From contig ML986731.1 of assembly GCA_010094045.1 (NCBI GenBank), positions 50,034-114,033 on the forward strand: DNA of 64,000 nt, in the 5' to 3' direction. The stretch is from Lojkania enalia. Lineage: Eukaryota; Ascomycota; Dothideomycetes; Pleosporales. Positions 9,149 through 22,597 of the stretch are shown here, in pieces. The notes under the pieces were generated by a model. It saw only the letters and a list, made by a program, of their open reading frames with translations, made no database searches and had not been told where the DNA came from. Numbering within the stretch: position 1 is the first letter of the stretch; each line of letters begins with the position of its first letter. Position numbers and translations under genes: made by a program.

Positions 9149-10987
9149 TTCTACTATTAAAGCAGCTAAACTATTAAAGCGGCTACTTTTTCTTAGTATT
9201 ATAAATACTACGTATAAACTATAATAAATCTATAATATAACCTTCTATTAATTTAATAAGAAGGTAGAATTAAGCTTACCTTATAAACATATAAATTAGG
9301 CTAGTTTAAGAGTATATAATATACTACTATAGCTTTTAATATATAATATTAACAACTCTCTACTCGACTTTATAGAATTGCGTTTCGCCCTTATATATAA
9401 CTAAATTACTAGAAGCTTATAGTAACTAAAGAATAAATAATTGTATATTATATTCTTAACCTTAATTTATAGGGATTTACGCCCTAGCTATATAAGATAG
9501 TAGATATAGTAGATAAACTATTAGATATATATAATAGAATACTTATAGAAAAGAATTAGTTTAAATAATTTATAGCGTATATAGATAAGCTTAAAATAGC
9601 CTTTAATTAAGTAAAGGATTGCTAAAAAATAAAATAAGAGAATCTAGAGGTTATTAACATATAGTTTAAACTTATATAAGATATAATTGTAAAATATAGT
9701 ATATATAATAATAATATCTACAACTTTAATAAAATAGACTTTTAGATAGATATTATTAGTACTATAAAGGTTGTTATAGGTTTAGAATATTATATAAAAC
9801 CTACTCTTATATAGCTAGATAATTATAAGTAGGTTATAATTATCTAGAGTATCTATACTACTATATATATAACCCTACTATTTATTATCTATAAAGGACG
9901 CGTCTATATCTTTATATAGTATAAAGAAGTAGGTATACTATATAATTGGAAAATTTCAGTCTCTAAGAACGGCTGGATAAATAATACGCTTAGTTTTAAG
10001 TAGCTAAAGTACTTTAATAAGTATATAAAGATGTATTAGGTAGAGTTATATAGGCTACTTATTTTAGATAGCTATAAAAGCTACCTTAACTAAGAATTTA
10101 AAGATTACTATCTTATATAAAAGATTCTAACAATTTATATACCTTTTTATTTATTATATATACTTTAGTCTCTTAATATAGTTTACTTCTTACTATTAAA
10201 GCTAAAGTACTAATAGTATATATAAGACTTAGCGTGCTGACGCGTCTACTATATTAATAAAAAAAGCTTCCTTCCAACCTTTAAGAACGCGTTTTTTAAC
10301 GTATTTACGTACGAGAACTATTAAAAGGCCTCTAAAGTAATAGAAATTATTCCTCTAAATATGCAGGTTATATTAAATTATTTTAATATACGATTATATA
10401 TCCTACTAGAACTACTTCTATAAGAAAACTCCTAATAGTCTAAAACTTTAAGTAATATATATAAATTTGGGTTATAATTAATACTTATATAAAAGTTCTT
10501 TATATAATTACTAAAAGAGGTATAAAAAGGATTCTTATAGCTTATAAAAGATGCTAAGTTAATACTATATTAGAATATACTTCTTTAAGCTCGTAATTCT
10601 AAGCTTAAAAGGTAATTAGAAGAAGTAACTAAGTATAAAACATATAAAAGAAAGTATATTTAGTATAGTAGTATAATATTATATAGCGAGGGATCTTTAT
10701 ATATAGCTACTAAAGTATCTATAGGCTCTTAACCCTTTAAAAAGACGCGTAGTACTAATACTTAACAAAGAGCTTAACTAGTTTAACGCTACTATAGTAA
10801 CTATAGTAAAACTAGATATAATGCTTATACGTGCTAAAAGGATAGTAGGGAAAATTCTAAATTAGATAAAAGTATATTATATATAGAATCTTTTATTAGT
10901 ATTAAGTAAATTAACTTTTTATATATAGTATTTGTTGCGCTAAGAAAAAGTAGCTACTTTAATAGTTTAGCCGCTTTAATAGTAGAA
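9149..10987 (+). mobile_element. Fot1/pogo-like DNA transposon, copy 2 (RIP-degraded)
   Basis: Second copy of the element at 57-1895, in the same orientation and of exactly the same length (1,839 bp). It has 48-bp TIRs (9149-9196 and 10940-10987) and a TA duplication (9147-9148, 10988-10989). Equal length with many transitions is what RIP produces between duplicates. This copy is more AT-rich than copy 1: many CpG sites kept in copy 1 are TA here. Its right end abuts the truncated 3' end of a Gypsy element, so it inserted in or next to that element. Confidence 0.93.
9420..10650 (+). pseudogene. Fot1-type DDE transposase relic, copy 2
   Basis: Same layout as the copy 1 relic. The second acidic site reads LDSYKSYLNQEF near 10060 (D kept, the following G changed to S). 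The third site reads LQSLNIVYF near 10170 (D to N). Stops replace Gln and Trp codons throughout. The gene is inactive. Boundaries are approximate. Confidence 0.82.
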
Positions 10988-12874
10988 TATATTATAATCT
11001 ATTATTAACTATTATTAGTAACTAATTAATTAGTAGATTAATAATATAGTCTACTTAAATACTAAAAACTTTACAGTTTAGAAATTAAGCTAAAAGCTAT
11101 TTAATTAATAGAAGGGGTCTTTTAAAGTACTAGAGTAGGTTAGAAATTTATACTACTTATAACTACTTCTAGAGTTAAATATATATAATATTTTTAAACT
11201 AAACCTACTATATAAAAACTCTTAGAATCTTCTTTCTAGATAAGAAGTTTTAAAACCACCTACTATTGCTATTAATAGAGTAGAAGAGTAGGAGGTTAAA
11301 GAAATACTAGCTAATAAGTTATATTATAAAACCCTTAAATATTATATAAAATAGGTAGGATATAATTCTAATCTAATTTCATATAAAGTTTTAAACTTTA
11401 TAAGTTTATTTTATAAGTTAAAAGCTTTTTATAATAAGTATCTAAATCGTCTAGAACTTCTAAAAGTTCTAATTAAATATATTAAAATATATAAGAATAG
11501 TATAGATAATATAGATTATCTAGTAGATAATAATATATAAAAGTTAAGTAGCAGATTTAAAAACTAAAGTATAAGCTTAAAATTATTCTTCTATAGTATT
11601 TAGAAGGTATAATAGTAGGCTATTAGATATCTTTCTAATCTTTTTCTTTTTTACTCTTCTTTTTTTTTCTTTCCTCTAAACTTCCTTTAAACTTCCTCTA
11701 TCTTATTTTTAGCCGCCTAAAAATACCGCGATATTAGCTTAAAAACTAGATATTAAAACTTTTAAAGTTGAAACCTAATAGAGTAATTTAGTATTCTAGT
11801 AGAATAAAGTTACTTAAATACTAACCTTAAAAAAGCTAGCTTTCTAACTTTTTACAACCTAGGCTATAAGTACTAGACTATAAGTAGATTTTAAAATAGT
11901 CTTAAAAGCTACCTTTTTATTCTTCTTATCCCCTATATATTAGACTACTACCTATAGTTTAAGATAGCTCTAGAAGACTAGAAACTCTTCTTTATAATAG
12001 AAGGGGATTTATAAATATATTAGTAGTAAGTATTCTACTAGTATTAGATGCGATTTATATAGGGTTATACTTTTTATTTTATAAAGTATAATACTCGTAT
12101 TTTTTTAATCTTAGAAACTAAAAGATAAATATTATATACTATTTATAGGTAAGTATATATATAGTTTAAAAGTAAATAACCTAAAAAGCTTTTAAAAAAG
12201 TTTTAAAAGGTATATAGAGTAGTATATTAATTAATTTTTTTCTATAAAGTATTAGTAATAATTTAATAATTAATAGTTTTAGGGACGTATAATAATATAT
12301 ATAGAGTAGAAGTTATTATTTAGTTAAGAAAGCTTAGTTAATAGTAATTTAGTAATATACTAAAGCTAGTAAATACTCGTTACTATATATAATAAAATTA
12401 TAATATTAATAAACTATTATAATAGTAGTTACTAGTTAATATATAAATATATTTCTATAAATAACTATATATTAGCTTTTATTAATAAATACCTTCTTAA
12501 AGAAATTTCTTTATACTAGAACCTATCTATAATAGCTCTAATTCCCTCCTAAACTAATATAGATAGGGACTATTAACTTATAAGAAGGGGGGTAGTATAA
12601 TAATATAAAGAAATTGTTTTATAAAAAGCTTTATATATAACTTTATCTTAAAGCTTTTTACTTATCTTATTTTACCTCTAGCTCTACCTCTTTTCCTATC
12701 TATATATAGTTATATACTCTCTTATAAGTAATTTAATAGTTCTTCTATATCTTTTTATATAAGGTTTATAAGTATTAATAGAATTTCTAGGTCCCTAAAC
12801 CCCTATATACTTTTATATACCTCTAAATAGATTTATATTATATTTAGACCTATTATCTTACCTATACTAATATA
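10988..12874 (+). mobile_element. Truncated 3' part of a chromodomain Ty3/Gypsy element
   Basis: This segment matches 24910-26844, the 3' part of the complete element downstream, apart from transitions and a ~55-bp stretch missing here (present near 26365-26415). It contains the end of integrase, a chromodomain relic (about 11280-11460, with VEEQEVKEILANKLYYKT and IKQVGYNSN), a long untranslated 3' region, a polypurine tract (TAAGAAGGGGGG, 12581-12592) and one LTR. The left part was lost at or before insertion of Fot1-like copy 2. Confidence 0.88.
12596..12874 (+). repeat. 3' LTR of the truncated Gypsy element
   Basis: A 279-bp LTR directly after the polypurine tract. The same LTR occurs at 13090-13368 and 26566-26844 (both 279 bp) and at 15956-16209 (254 bp). 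Confidence 0.88.
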
Positions 12875-13089
12875 CCTCTTTAGGTTTTATTAGTCTTTTT
12901 AAGTTAGGCTTATAATTATACTATAAGTAGATTCTAGTATATTATTAATATACGGTTATTTAAATTATATTAAATATTAAAGTAGTATATCTTTTACTAT
13001 TTATTTAGCCTCTTTTAATAGTTAAGAAAGTTAAGTTTATTTAATTCTTATTTTAGGCTATATTTTTATTATTTTATTAATATATTATT
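12875..13089. other. AT-rich spacer between two Gypsy elements
   Basis: About 215 bp with no gene or repeat recognised. It ends with TTATT (13085-13089), the left target duplication of the next element. Confidence 0.5.
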
Positions 13090-13368
13090 TATAATAATAT
13101 AAAGAAATTATTCTATAAAAAGCTTTATATATAACTTTATCCTAAAGCTTTTTACTTATCTTATTCTTACCCCAGCTCCACCTCTTTTCCTATCTATATA
13201 TAGTTATATACTCCTTTATAAATAGCTTAATAGTTCTTTTATATCCTTTTATATAAGGCTTATAGGTATTAATAGAATTTCTAGGTTTTTAAACCCTCAT
13301 ATACTCTTATATACTTCTAAGTAGATTTGTACTATATTTAGACCTATTATCTTATCTATATTATTATA
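13090..13368 (+). repeat. 5' LTR of Gypsy family 1
   Basis: 279 bp, same length as its 3' partner at 26566-26844. The TG start now reads TA, as expected after RIP. Confidence 0.88.
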
Positions 13369-13899
13369 TTATATAGAAGAATTTAATACTACTAATAATA
13401 GCTTCTTTAATAATATTATATTAATTATTTATTTAACTATATTTAAGTTTAAAATATATCTAATTTAGTTTAAATTATAATATTTATATACTATTATATT
13501 AAATTATTTAGTTATTTAGATAGAATCTTAAAGATCTTTTATTAACTAAAGCCTTTAAGTTTAGAACTTCCTATCCTCTATAATTAGGATTGTTTTTAAA
13601 AAAGTCGTATAGAGTATATCTAGGTAGAAATTTAGAGACTACTAATAATCTATTAGAATTAGAGGTAACTACTAATATCTAACTATAATTTACCTTCTAA
13701 TTTTTATACTAGAACTAATATATATATAAGTTATAATAAGAGTAAACTTTTATCTATATATATAGAACAACTATTACCTCTTATAAGAGGCTCTATAATA
13801 AGTAGACCCCTCTTTATAGGGTCTATAATAAAGAACCTATCTAATTTAGAAGAAAATTAGAGTAAACTAACTCTTAAAAAATAAATTATAATTTTATAA

Positions 13900-15955
13900 G
13901 AAGAGATTATATATTTAATATAATAGAGAACTATTAGTTTTAATTAACCTCTATAAACTACTAAATTAGAACTAATAATATATTAGAAAACTTTTATAAC
14001 TCTTCTAATAAGAAACTATTATAGTATCTTTATATTCCCTCTAATACCTATATATAGCGCGCTCGCTTTAGTATATATACTTTCTTCTTCTCTTTTATCT
14101 TCCTACTTACCTTACGTTTAGCTTACTCCTTAGCTATCCTCTTATATAATACCTGAGATCTGTATATAGCATACTATATTAAGTATTAGATAAGTCTTAT
14201 CGTCTCTATTTATAGCCTCTTATAATAGAAACTTTTTAACTACTTCTAAACCCCTTTAAATCTACCTTACTAAATATATATCTAAGATTAAAAGTCTTAT
14301 AGATAGTAGTAAACTTATATTTAAATAATAGTAAGTTTTAATTTTAGACCAACTTAAAATTAATATAGATTACTATTAAATAGAGTATATATATAGTATT
14401 AGTATAAGAATATACCTCTAGTACTATAAAAGAATATTTAGAGCTAAAATACCTAGCTAAATTAGACTAGTATTAGTTTAAGAATATTAAAGAAATAATT
14501 TTACTTCTATAATTATATTTTATTATAGATAATAAAGAGATAGAAGTATAATAGGCGTTTTAAATCCTAAGGATAAATAAGAGAAAAGTATTCTTAACTT
14601 TTAAAGCTTACTTTATTAGTATAATTATTAGAGAATTTATATTTTACTCTTAGTAGTTTTTCTACCTATAGAATAAGATCCTTTCTAGCCTAAGAATATT
14701 AAACCTTAGCTTTAAGCTTATATAAAAAAGCTCTTTTAATACTATAGTTACCTATTTAACAGCTTATAATATAAAAAGGAGAAGTATTTCTAACCTTTTA
14801 GAACGAACTGTTAGTTTATAAATTGTAGCTAAAATAAATTTAGATTAGTACTAGAAGGTTTTTAAAAGTTTATCTAAAGTAATCTATAATCTAATACTAC
14901 TCTAATCTGCTCTAGTATTAATACTTTATTCTACTATAATCGCTTTTTAATAATCTAGTAAAACTTTTATATCTAAAAGATATATAACCTTAGATAATTA
15001 CTATAATTATAATAAACTAAAATACTTCGCAAATAAATATATAGTTTTTAAAGTATAAGAGATAGAGGTTAAATAAGAGAAGATTAAGGAAGAAGAGTCT
15101 TTAGATATAAATAAGTACTACTTAGATAGTTTTTAGATGGGAAATAGAAATACTTAAAAAAACTTTCTATTTTAAATCTAAATAAGTATAACTTATTAAA
15201 TATTAATTTATTATATTTATTTAGAGGAATATATTTCTTAATTTCTACTATTTTATATTTAAAAGGTGTTAGTATATAACTAAACGCTTTTATTAATATA
15301 GATACCTAAAGCTTCTTATTTTTTAATTCTATAGTAGTTAGATTACTCTTCTAAGCCTTATATATATATATATAGTATTTACCCTTTAAAATTACTATTA
15401 AAAGTTTTTAGGACCGAATTTAAATTCTAGTTAATTAGTATATCTACTTATATCTATAAATTAATAGGAGAACTATTTAAAACTATCTATTTATTATTAT
15501 AGATCTAGATACTTAAAATTATATTATTAGTATTAAATAGTTATATTATTTTTAACTCTAACTAGATATAGATAAGAATTAGATTATATAGCCCTTTAAA
15601 TATTCTACTACTTATAATTTTTTACCTCCTCTTCTTATATAATTAACTTAGCTAATATATAATAAGAAGGTAGAACTAGATATCTAGTAACGCGACGCTC
15701 TATAAGAAAAGAACTAGTATTAGTAGTCTTATAGTTTAACTATCTATTATATTAAAGGTCTACTAAGACTGTTAAAATTATATTAGTCTTTTATAATCTA
15801 TAGTCTAAATAAGTTTAGAGCTCTTATATATCTATATATAATAAAGTTTAAACCTAATCTAAAGAAAGTCTATTCTTCTATTATTATTCTTATTTTAGCT
15901 AATACTTTCTACTTTAATAAAAAGAGAAAAGAGAACGAATTTTTCTCTATATCTC
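13900..15955 (+). pseudogene. Gag and protease relic of Gypsy family 1
   Basis: Reading stops as mutated Gln/Trp, a gag-like stretch ends in YYNYNKLKYFANKY near 15000-15040. This is a CCHC zinc knuckle in which Cys and His codons (TGT/TGC, CAT/CAC) became TAT/TAC. A retropepsin-type region follows (about 15240-15600), with IGELFKTIYLLLQI and, one frame on, DLDTQNYIISIKQL, which align with the GELxKTIDLLVTxL and GIxWL motifs of Gypsy proteases. Frame changes occur. The N-terminus cannot be placed. Confidence 0.65.
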
Positions 15956-16209
15956 TGTAATAATATAAAGAAATCGTTCTATAAAAAGCTTTTTACTTAT
16001 CTTATCCTACCTCTAGTTCTACCTCTTTTCCCTTCTATATATAGTTATATACTCCCTTATAAGTAGCTTAGTAGTTCTTCTATATCCTTTTATATAAGGC
16101 CTATAGGTGTTAATAGAATTCTTAAGTCTCTAAACTCCTACGTACTTCTATATACTTCTAAGTAGATTTATACTATATTTAGACCTATTATCTTATCTAT
16201 ACTATTATA
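15956..16209 (+). repeat. Solo LTR of Gypsy family 1 inserted in the pol gene of family 1
   Basis: A lone 254-bp LTR starting TGTAATAATATAAAG, flanked by a 5-bp target duplication ATCTC (15951-15955 and 16210-16214). It interrupts the frame between the protease region and reverse transcriptase of the surrounding element. It lacks 25 bp found in the other LTR copies, between two short AAAGCTTT-like repeats. It retains the canonical TG start that other copies have lost. Insertion followed by LTR-LTR recombination explains it. Confidence 0.88.
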
Positions 16210-16800
16210 ATCTCTATATAAAATCGAGTAGCTAATTAAAGATAAGTAAACTTTAGAGCTAAAAGATAAGGCTGAAAATGAAGTACTAGTAAATCTCTAA
16301 TTACTATCTAAATACTATAAGTATTCGAATATATTTAATAAAACTATAGTTTATTAATTATTAGAATATTACTCTTATAATTATAAAATTATTCTTATAA
16401 AATCCCTTCTTAATAGTTATAGTCTGTTATATAAGTAGAATATTAAGAAACTAGAGGTAACTAAAAAGTATATTATAGATAATCTATAGTATAGGTATAT
16501 TAAGTAGAGTTAAAGCTCTTTTATATTTCTAATTCTTTACGTTTATAAATCTAATAGTAATTTATATATCTATATAGATTATTATAAACTTAATACTTTT
16601 ACCTATAAGAATATATATTTAATATTATATATAGATAAACTTTTATTTAAATCTATTAAAATAGTAATTTTTATTAAATTTAATATTTATATAACCTTTA
16701 ATAAAATTAGAATAGATTCTAGTTTTAAAGAATATACTACCTTTTAAACTTAATATAGAACCTATAAGTATAAAGTTCTACCTTTTAAATTATATAATAG
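16210..16800 (+). pseudogene. Reverse transcriptase relic (N-terminal part), Gypsy family 1
   Basis: Conceptual frame shows the Gypsy RT start: YSYNYKIILIKSLLNSYS, then IYIDYYKLNTFTYKN (family VDYRxLN), then FIKFNIYITFNKIRI (family FTKLDLRxAYxxIRI, catalytic D now N), ending with YKYKVLPFKLYN. The frame is broken exactly here by the nested chromovirus and resumes at 22906. Confidence 0.85.
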
Positions 16801-17103
16801 TATTATAGTAATACCGCGACACCTTTACACCTATACTATTTTTACTATAATACCTAAACTAGCTGCTAGTAATAGCTATTAACTACTAGCTAGAATATAA
16901 CCGACTTATTTTAACTATAATAGAGGAAGGTTTTACTAACCTAGCTAACCTGTATAGTAGTATAGACTTAGCTTCTATAAAAACCTATATAATATAGATA
17001 TTTCTATTCTTTATATAATATTTTAATATTTATATATAGTATATAGTAATAGAGTTAACTATTTAAAGTACGATTAACTAACTATATATAAGCGTCCGTA
17101 ATA
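16801..17103 (+). repeat. 5' LTR of Gypsy family 2
   Basis: 303 bp beginning TATTATAGTAATACCGCG. Identical length to the 3' LTR at 22598-22900; differences are transitions apart from isolated sites. Confidence 0.9.
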
Positions 17104-17159
17104 TTATATTATATTATCTACTATTATATACTATAAACGAGAACGCGCTTATTAATATA

Positions 17160-18430
17160 CTTAAAGAGATTTAGAGTAAACTAGACTCTTTATAGTAGAA
17201 GAATAAGATGCTAGTAGAGGCTTTAATAACTCAGGAGAACTGCTATAAGTTAGACCTTAAAGCGATATAAAGGGAATTTAGTAGCTGCTAAATAGCTACT
17301 CCTCTACTAGCTACTAGTATATTAATAGTAATAGAACTATTACCTACTCTTAGCTTAACTTAGCTTATAACTCTAGCTTTAGAATAGATGCTTATATTAA
17401 CCTCTAATCTACTTAAAACTATATATAACCCGTATTTCTATTCTAACTATTTATCTAACCCTCTAATATTTTCTAGTAAATATTTAGAGCTTTTATACTT
17501 TATTAGAAAGCTCTACTATAAACTAGAAGAAAACGTTAACTAATACTTAACTAAATATACCTGCCTTCTATATACCTATTCCTACCTAGAATAAGACTTA
17601 GTAATATTAGTTAACCTATTAATAGATAAGGGTATTAACTCTATAGACAGCTTATTCGCCTTCTTAGAATCTACTTATAGCGACTAGAATAAGGAAACTA
17701 TAGTATAGAGTAAGCTAGAGACTTTAAAATAAGGCTAAAGTAGGTTCTCTACTTACTTTACTAAATTCCGACGCCTAATTATAGATACTAAACTAAATAA
17801 GACTAGATAAATCGTATATCTCTAATATTCTCTCTCTAATAAGCTCCGCTGTACTATAATTAGTATTATAATACCTAGCACCCTAAATAACTATACTAAC
17901 CTAATTTTCCTATATAATATTAACCTATATTATCTATCTAATAACTACTATAAATAACCGAAGTATTATACTACTTACTAGAAGAACCTAAACGCTATAG
18001 AACTCGATACTTCTAGTTATATACCTATAAACTCTAATAAATAAGAAAGGTACTACTATAAAGAATACTATTATAAGTATAGTAGTAAGAGATATATTTC
18101 GCTAGAATACAGCACCCCTCTACTATTAATCTATTAAGGGTTTTAGAGCTCTACTATACCTTATAAGTTCTATTCTTAATCCTCTAATTAATCCTCTAAC
18201 TAATTCTTAATACGCTTATTATTTTATAGATAAAACTATTATTCTTACTTTTAAACGTAGCTAGTTTTACTAACTAGAATATTGCTAAAAGGTTCGTTCT
18301 AGAAATAAGTTACTTTTTAAAATTATACTTATACCGAATTTCTATATATCTATAGAACTAGCCTCTATAGAAATAGTTATAGAACTACTAGATTCTAGCT
18401 TCTTTCTTAATCTATTAAGACCTAGTCTAG
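17160..18430 (+). pseudogene. Gag relic of Gypsy family 2
   Basis: The capsid-like core is readable at about 17430-17800: KLYYKLEENVNQYLTKYTC, then AFLESTYSDQNKE (family FLxxxYGDPNKE) and FSTYFTKFRR. A Ser/Asn-rich tail follows at about 18010-18250. Stops at Gln/Trp codons are frequent. No intact zinc knuckle was found. Confidence 0.78.
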
Positions 18431-18899
18431 TAAAATATTAATATTCTTATTAATATTAGGGCTACTAGTTATAGTTATATCTATAGAGACTTTATATATA
18501 TCTTAAAACTCTAAAAAATATAACTCTTATATAATTTATACCTAACTAGCTTTAATAGAAAAGTTTTTTATAGGGGGACTATCTCCTATTTAGTTACTTT
18601 AACCCTCTAACACCTAAACTATTTAGAGATAGTATATTTCTATATAACTATACTAGAAAAATACTAGTTAATTCTAAGATAGTTATAGATATATAAGTAT
18701 TATATAAACCTAAACTATAAGAATAAATAGCTAGTCTTTACTACTAACTAATATCTAATTTAATACTTATAATCTACTAGTATTATTATCTACTAATAGG
18801 TTGTTTAAATAGTTATTAAAGACTGTAAACTACCTTAACCTAATATAAAAGGAGATTTTAAAATAACTAATTTACAACTCTTATATAGCTTAAAACCTA

Positions 18900-21800
18900 G
18901 ATAGTATTATTTAAAGCTCTATTTATTAAACTATATCTAATATAATTACTAGCTGCTTAAAATAATATACTAGTTAAAAGAATCTAAAATTAAAACCAAC
19001 TTAACTTTAAATAAAGATTATAGCTAAAAGAATCTATCTAAGTCTAAATATCTAAAGTTTATACTATAATTAGATATATATTATATAAGTACTATACTAC
19101 TAGTTTAACTCTTCTAATAATCTAATTATAAAATCTTCGCTATATTAATAACTAATATTAATAAAGCTCTAGCTCTAAAGGTATATATTAACCCTATTAT
19201 TAAAGTACCTAAAGAATATTATAATCTATTATCCGTTTTTTATATAAGAATATAAATAAGCTATCTAAATAATAACTATATAATTATAAGATTAAACTAG
19301 AAAATAGTAAGTAAGCTAGCTTTAGTCTACTCTATAAGATATCCTAGAATAAATTAAAGGTACTAAAAAAGTATCTTAATAAGAACTTGTCTAAAGGATT
19401 TATTAGAGTAAGTTTATTATTAATAACTATACCTATAATTTTTATAAAGAAATTTAGAAGTAATCTCTAATTCTATATAAATTATAGAGCCCTAAATACT
19501 ATTACTATTAAGAACTAATACCCGATTCTACTAATTTAAGAAATGTTAGCCTAATTTAGTAAGGCTAAGTTCTATATAAAACTCGATATTATTATCACGT
19601 TTAATAAGCTAAGAATTACTAAGAAAGACGAATAGAAAACTACCTTTTATATACGCTATAAGCTGTTTAAATACCTAATAATACCTTTTAACCTAGTTAA
19701 TACTCTAAGTATATTCTAGTACTTTATAAATAATATACTAAGACTATACTTTAATATATTCTATACTACCTATATTAATAATATCCTAATATTTAGTAAG
19801 AATTTAAAGGATTATAAGTAATATATTTAGCTAGTCCTTAAAGCTTTAAGAGCAAATAGTCTACAGCTTAATATAGATAAGTATAAGTTCTACTAGTTAG
19901 AAGTAACCTATCTAAGGTATATAATTATTATAGAAGAGATCTATATAGATTTAAAGAAGGTAGAGATAATTATTAACTAGAAATACTCTAAGAATATAAA
20001 AGATATTTAAGCCTTTATAGGCTTCGCGAACTTCTACTAATAATTTATTAGTAACTTTTTATAGAAAGTTTCCCCCTTAATAGCCTTAACTAAGAAGAAT
20101 ACTTAATTTAACTAGAATAATAGCTGTTAATATTTCTTCGACTACTTAAAAGATACTTTTATCTCTATATTAATTCTCTAATACTTTAATCCTAAACTAC
20201 TAATAATAGTAGAAATTAACGTATCTAATTTTATAATAGCTAGTATACTATCTTAGAGAGGTACTAATAGTAAACTAAAACCTATTATCTACTTCTCTAA
20301 ATATATAGACCCTACTAAAGGTAATTATAAAATATATAATAAGGAACTACTCGCAATTATCTAATATTTTAAGTAATAGAGGTCTGAATTAGAAGGTGCA
20401 GTATTTTCTATAAAAGTACTAAGTAATTATAAGAACTTATAATACTTCGTAATAATAAAGTAATTAAGCTACTAATAGGCCTATTAGTTAGAATATCTAT
20501 TAAGGTTTAATTTTAGTATTATATACTAACCCGGAAAACTTAGAGAGAAACTTAATACCTTAACTTAAAGGTTATAAGATAAGCCTATATAAGAAGAGAC
20601 CTATAGAAATTATTAATAGATATTACTTCGTCTTAAACTATTCTAATAGATAGAAGTAGTCTAACTAATTATAAAGATTATTAATAAAAAATACCTAAAT
20701 AATAATCTAATCTAAGACACTTTAAAGTTATTAAGAAAAGAAGCCTGTTAATTTAAGCTTCTAACTCTAGCTAACTATAAAAAGTATAATAACTAACTAT
20801 ATTACTAAGATTAACTTATAGTACTAGACTATAATAAGCTAAAGCTTAAGCTGCTGTAAACTGTTTATAACTTACTATCTAGTAGATACCCTAGTTAAAG
20901 AAAGACTTTAGAACTACTCTAGTATAAGTACTATTAGTTAAAGATATTTAACTCGGTATAATAATATATAGGCTGTTATTATATATACTAAAAAAGTAAG
21001 ATTTCTAGAGAGAAGTATTATAGATTATTAAAACTATTATCTATACCTAAATAAAGGTTTTAAAATATTTCTATAGACTTTATAACTAATCTACTAGAAT
21101 TAGAAGGTTGTATAAATATTATAGTAGTAGTTAATAGGCTTAGTAAGTATAGACACCTAATACTATACGTAAGAATTAAAACTTCTAATATTATCTAACT
21201 ATTCTATTACTATATATAAGTTTACTATAGACTACTATATACTATTATATCTAATTATAAGATATAGTTTATTTCTACCTTCTACTAAAAGTTTTATAAA
21301 CAGCTATAAATTAATATATATATATTAACTAGCTTCTATTTAAAAACTAATAACTAGATAGAGAATACTAATATAATAATAGAATAAGTTCTCTAAGCTT
21401 ATACCAGCTATAAATAAGATAACTAGGTTAAATAGCTCCTAACAACGTAGTTTAAAGTAAATAATATAGTATCTAAATTAATAAAAGTCTCTCTATTTCT
21501 AGCTTACTTTAGCTAGCATCTTTAAATAGGCTTTAAGCTACCTATAAAAATCTATTAACTACTAAAACAGTCCCTAATAGTTTAGAAAGCTAATAGACTA
21601 GTTAATAAGATAAAGAATATTATAGAGTATATTAGAGAAGAATTTACCTAGATATAAGTATTCTAATAAGAGTATACTAACCGCAAGTATATACTAGTTT
21701 CTAACTACTAGATTAGTAATCTAGTCTAGCTAGATACTAGAAATATATATATATAAAGACTGTTAAAAAAGCTTAACTAGAAGAATATAAACCCCTATAA

Positions 21801-22150
21801 GGTTATTATAAAAGTATTCTTATATACTTATAGACTAAAACTATTTAAATCGGCTAAAATATATTTTATATTCTATATATCGCTATTATAGCTAGTATTT
21901 AAGTTATTTAACTACTTATCTAGTTAATAAGTATATAACCTTAAACCTATTAAAATTAATAGAGAACTAGAATACCTTATTAAGTAAATAGAAGACCTCT
22001 ACTATAACTAATAAAGATGCCGGCACAAATACCTAGTTAAGTAGACTAGCTATTATAACCTAAAATAGTACCCGGCTAGTAATTTTACTAAGATAACTGC
22101 TATAGAAGATTACTATATTAGAAATTCGAATAAATAAGACTTAAATATAA
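18900..22150 (+). pseudogene. Pol relic of Gypsy family 2 (RT, RNase H, integrase, chromodomain)
   Basis: RT active site reads TTYINNILIFSK at about 19765-19800 (family YIDD, both Asp now Asn). RNase H lies near 20170-20400 with EINVSNFIIASILSQ. Integrase follows, with a partial zinc-binding region (GCYYIYQKSK near 20970) and core motif ISIDFITNLLELEG near 21065 that keeps its first Asp. A chromodomain lies at about 21965-22090 (LEYLIKQIEDLYYNQQ, HKYLVKQTSYYN, PASNFT). Chromodomains are thought to steer integration to heterochromatin. The protein is dead through many TAA/TAG codons. Confidence 0.85.
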
Positions 22151-22169
22151 TATTATGTCTAGATTCTTA

Positions 22170-22510
22170 ATTAGGCACTAGAGTCTAATCTAAGTATATT
22201 CTTAGACGCCTATAATAATACTATACTAATATAATACTAGTAATAATACTACTATATAAATTAAACTAACCTAATCTCTAATATAATACTACTATTAATA
22301 ACTAGTCGTATTAATATACCTATAATCTAATCTAATCTCTAGTATAGTACTACTATATAATAATAATTAATTATACTAATATACCTGTAATTTAATCTAA
22401 TCTCTAATATAATACTATTATATAAACTAAACTAACCTAATTCCTAGTATAGTACTATTATATAATAATAACTAATTATACTAATATACCTATAACCTTA
22501 ACTAATACTA
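22170..22510 (+). repeat. Short tandem repeat between chromodomain and 3' LTR of Gypsy family 2
   Basis: About four imperfect copies of a 57-65 bp unit containing CTAATCTCTAATATAATACT followed by an AT stretch and ATACTAATATACCTATAA. It lies after the pol frame. Role unknown. Confidence 0.65.
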
Positions 22511-22597
22511 GTATTAATAACTACTACTTAATTATAAATAATCTAAATATAATATAAAGATTTAACTCGTAAAAGCTTATAATTAAAAGAGGGGTAT

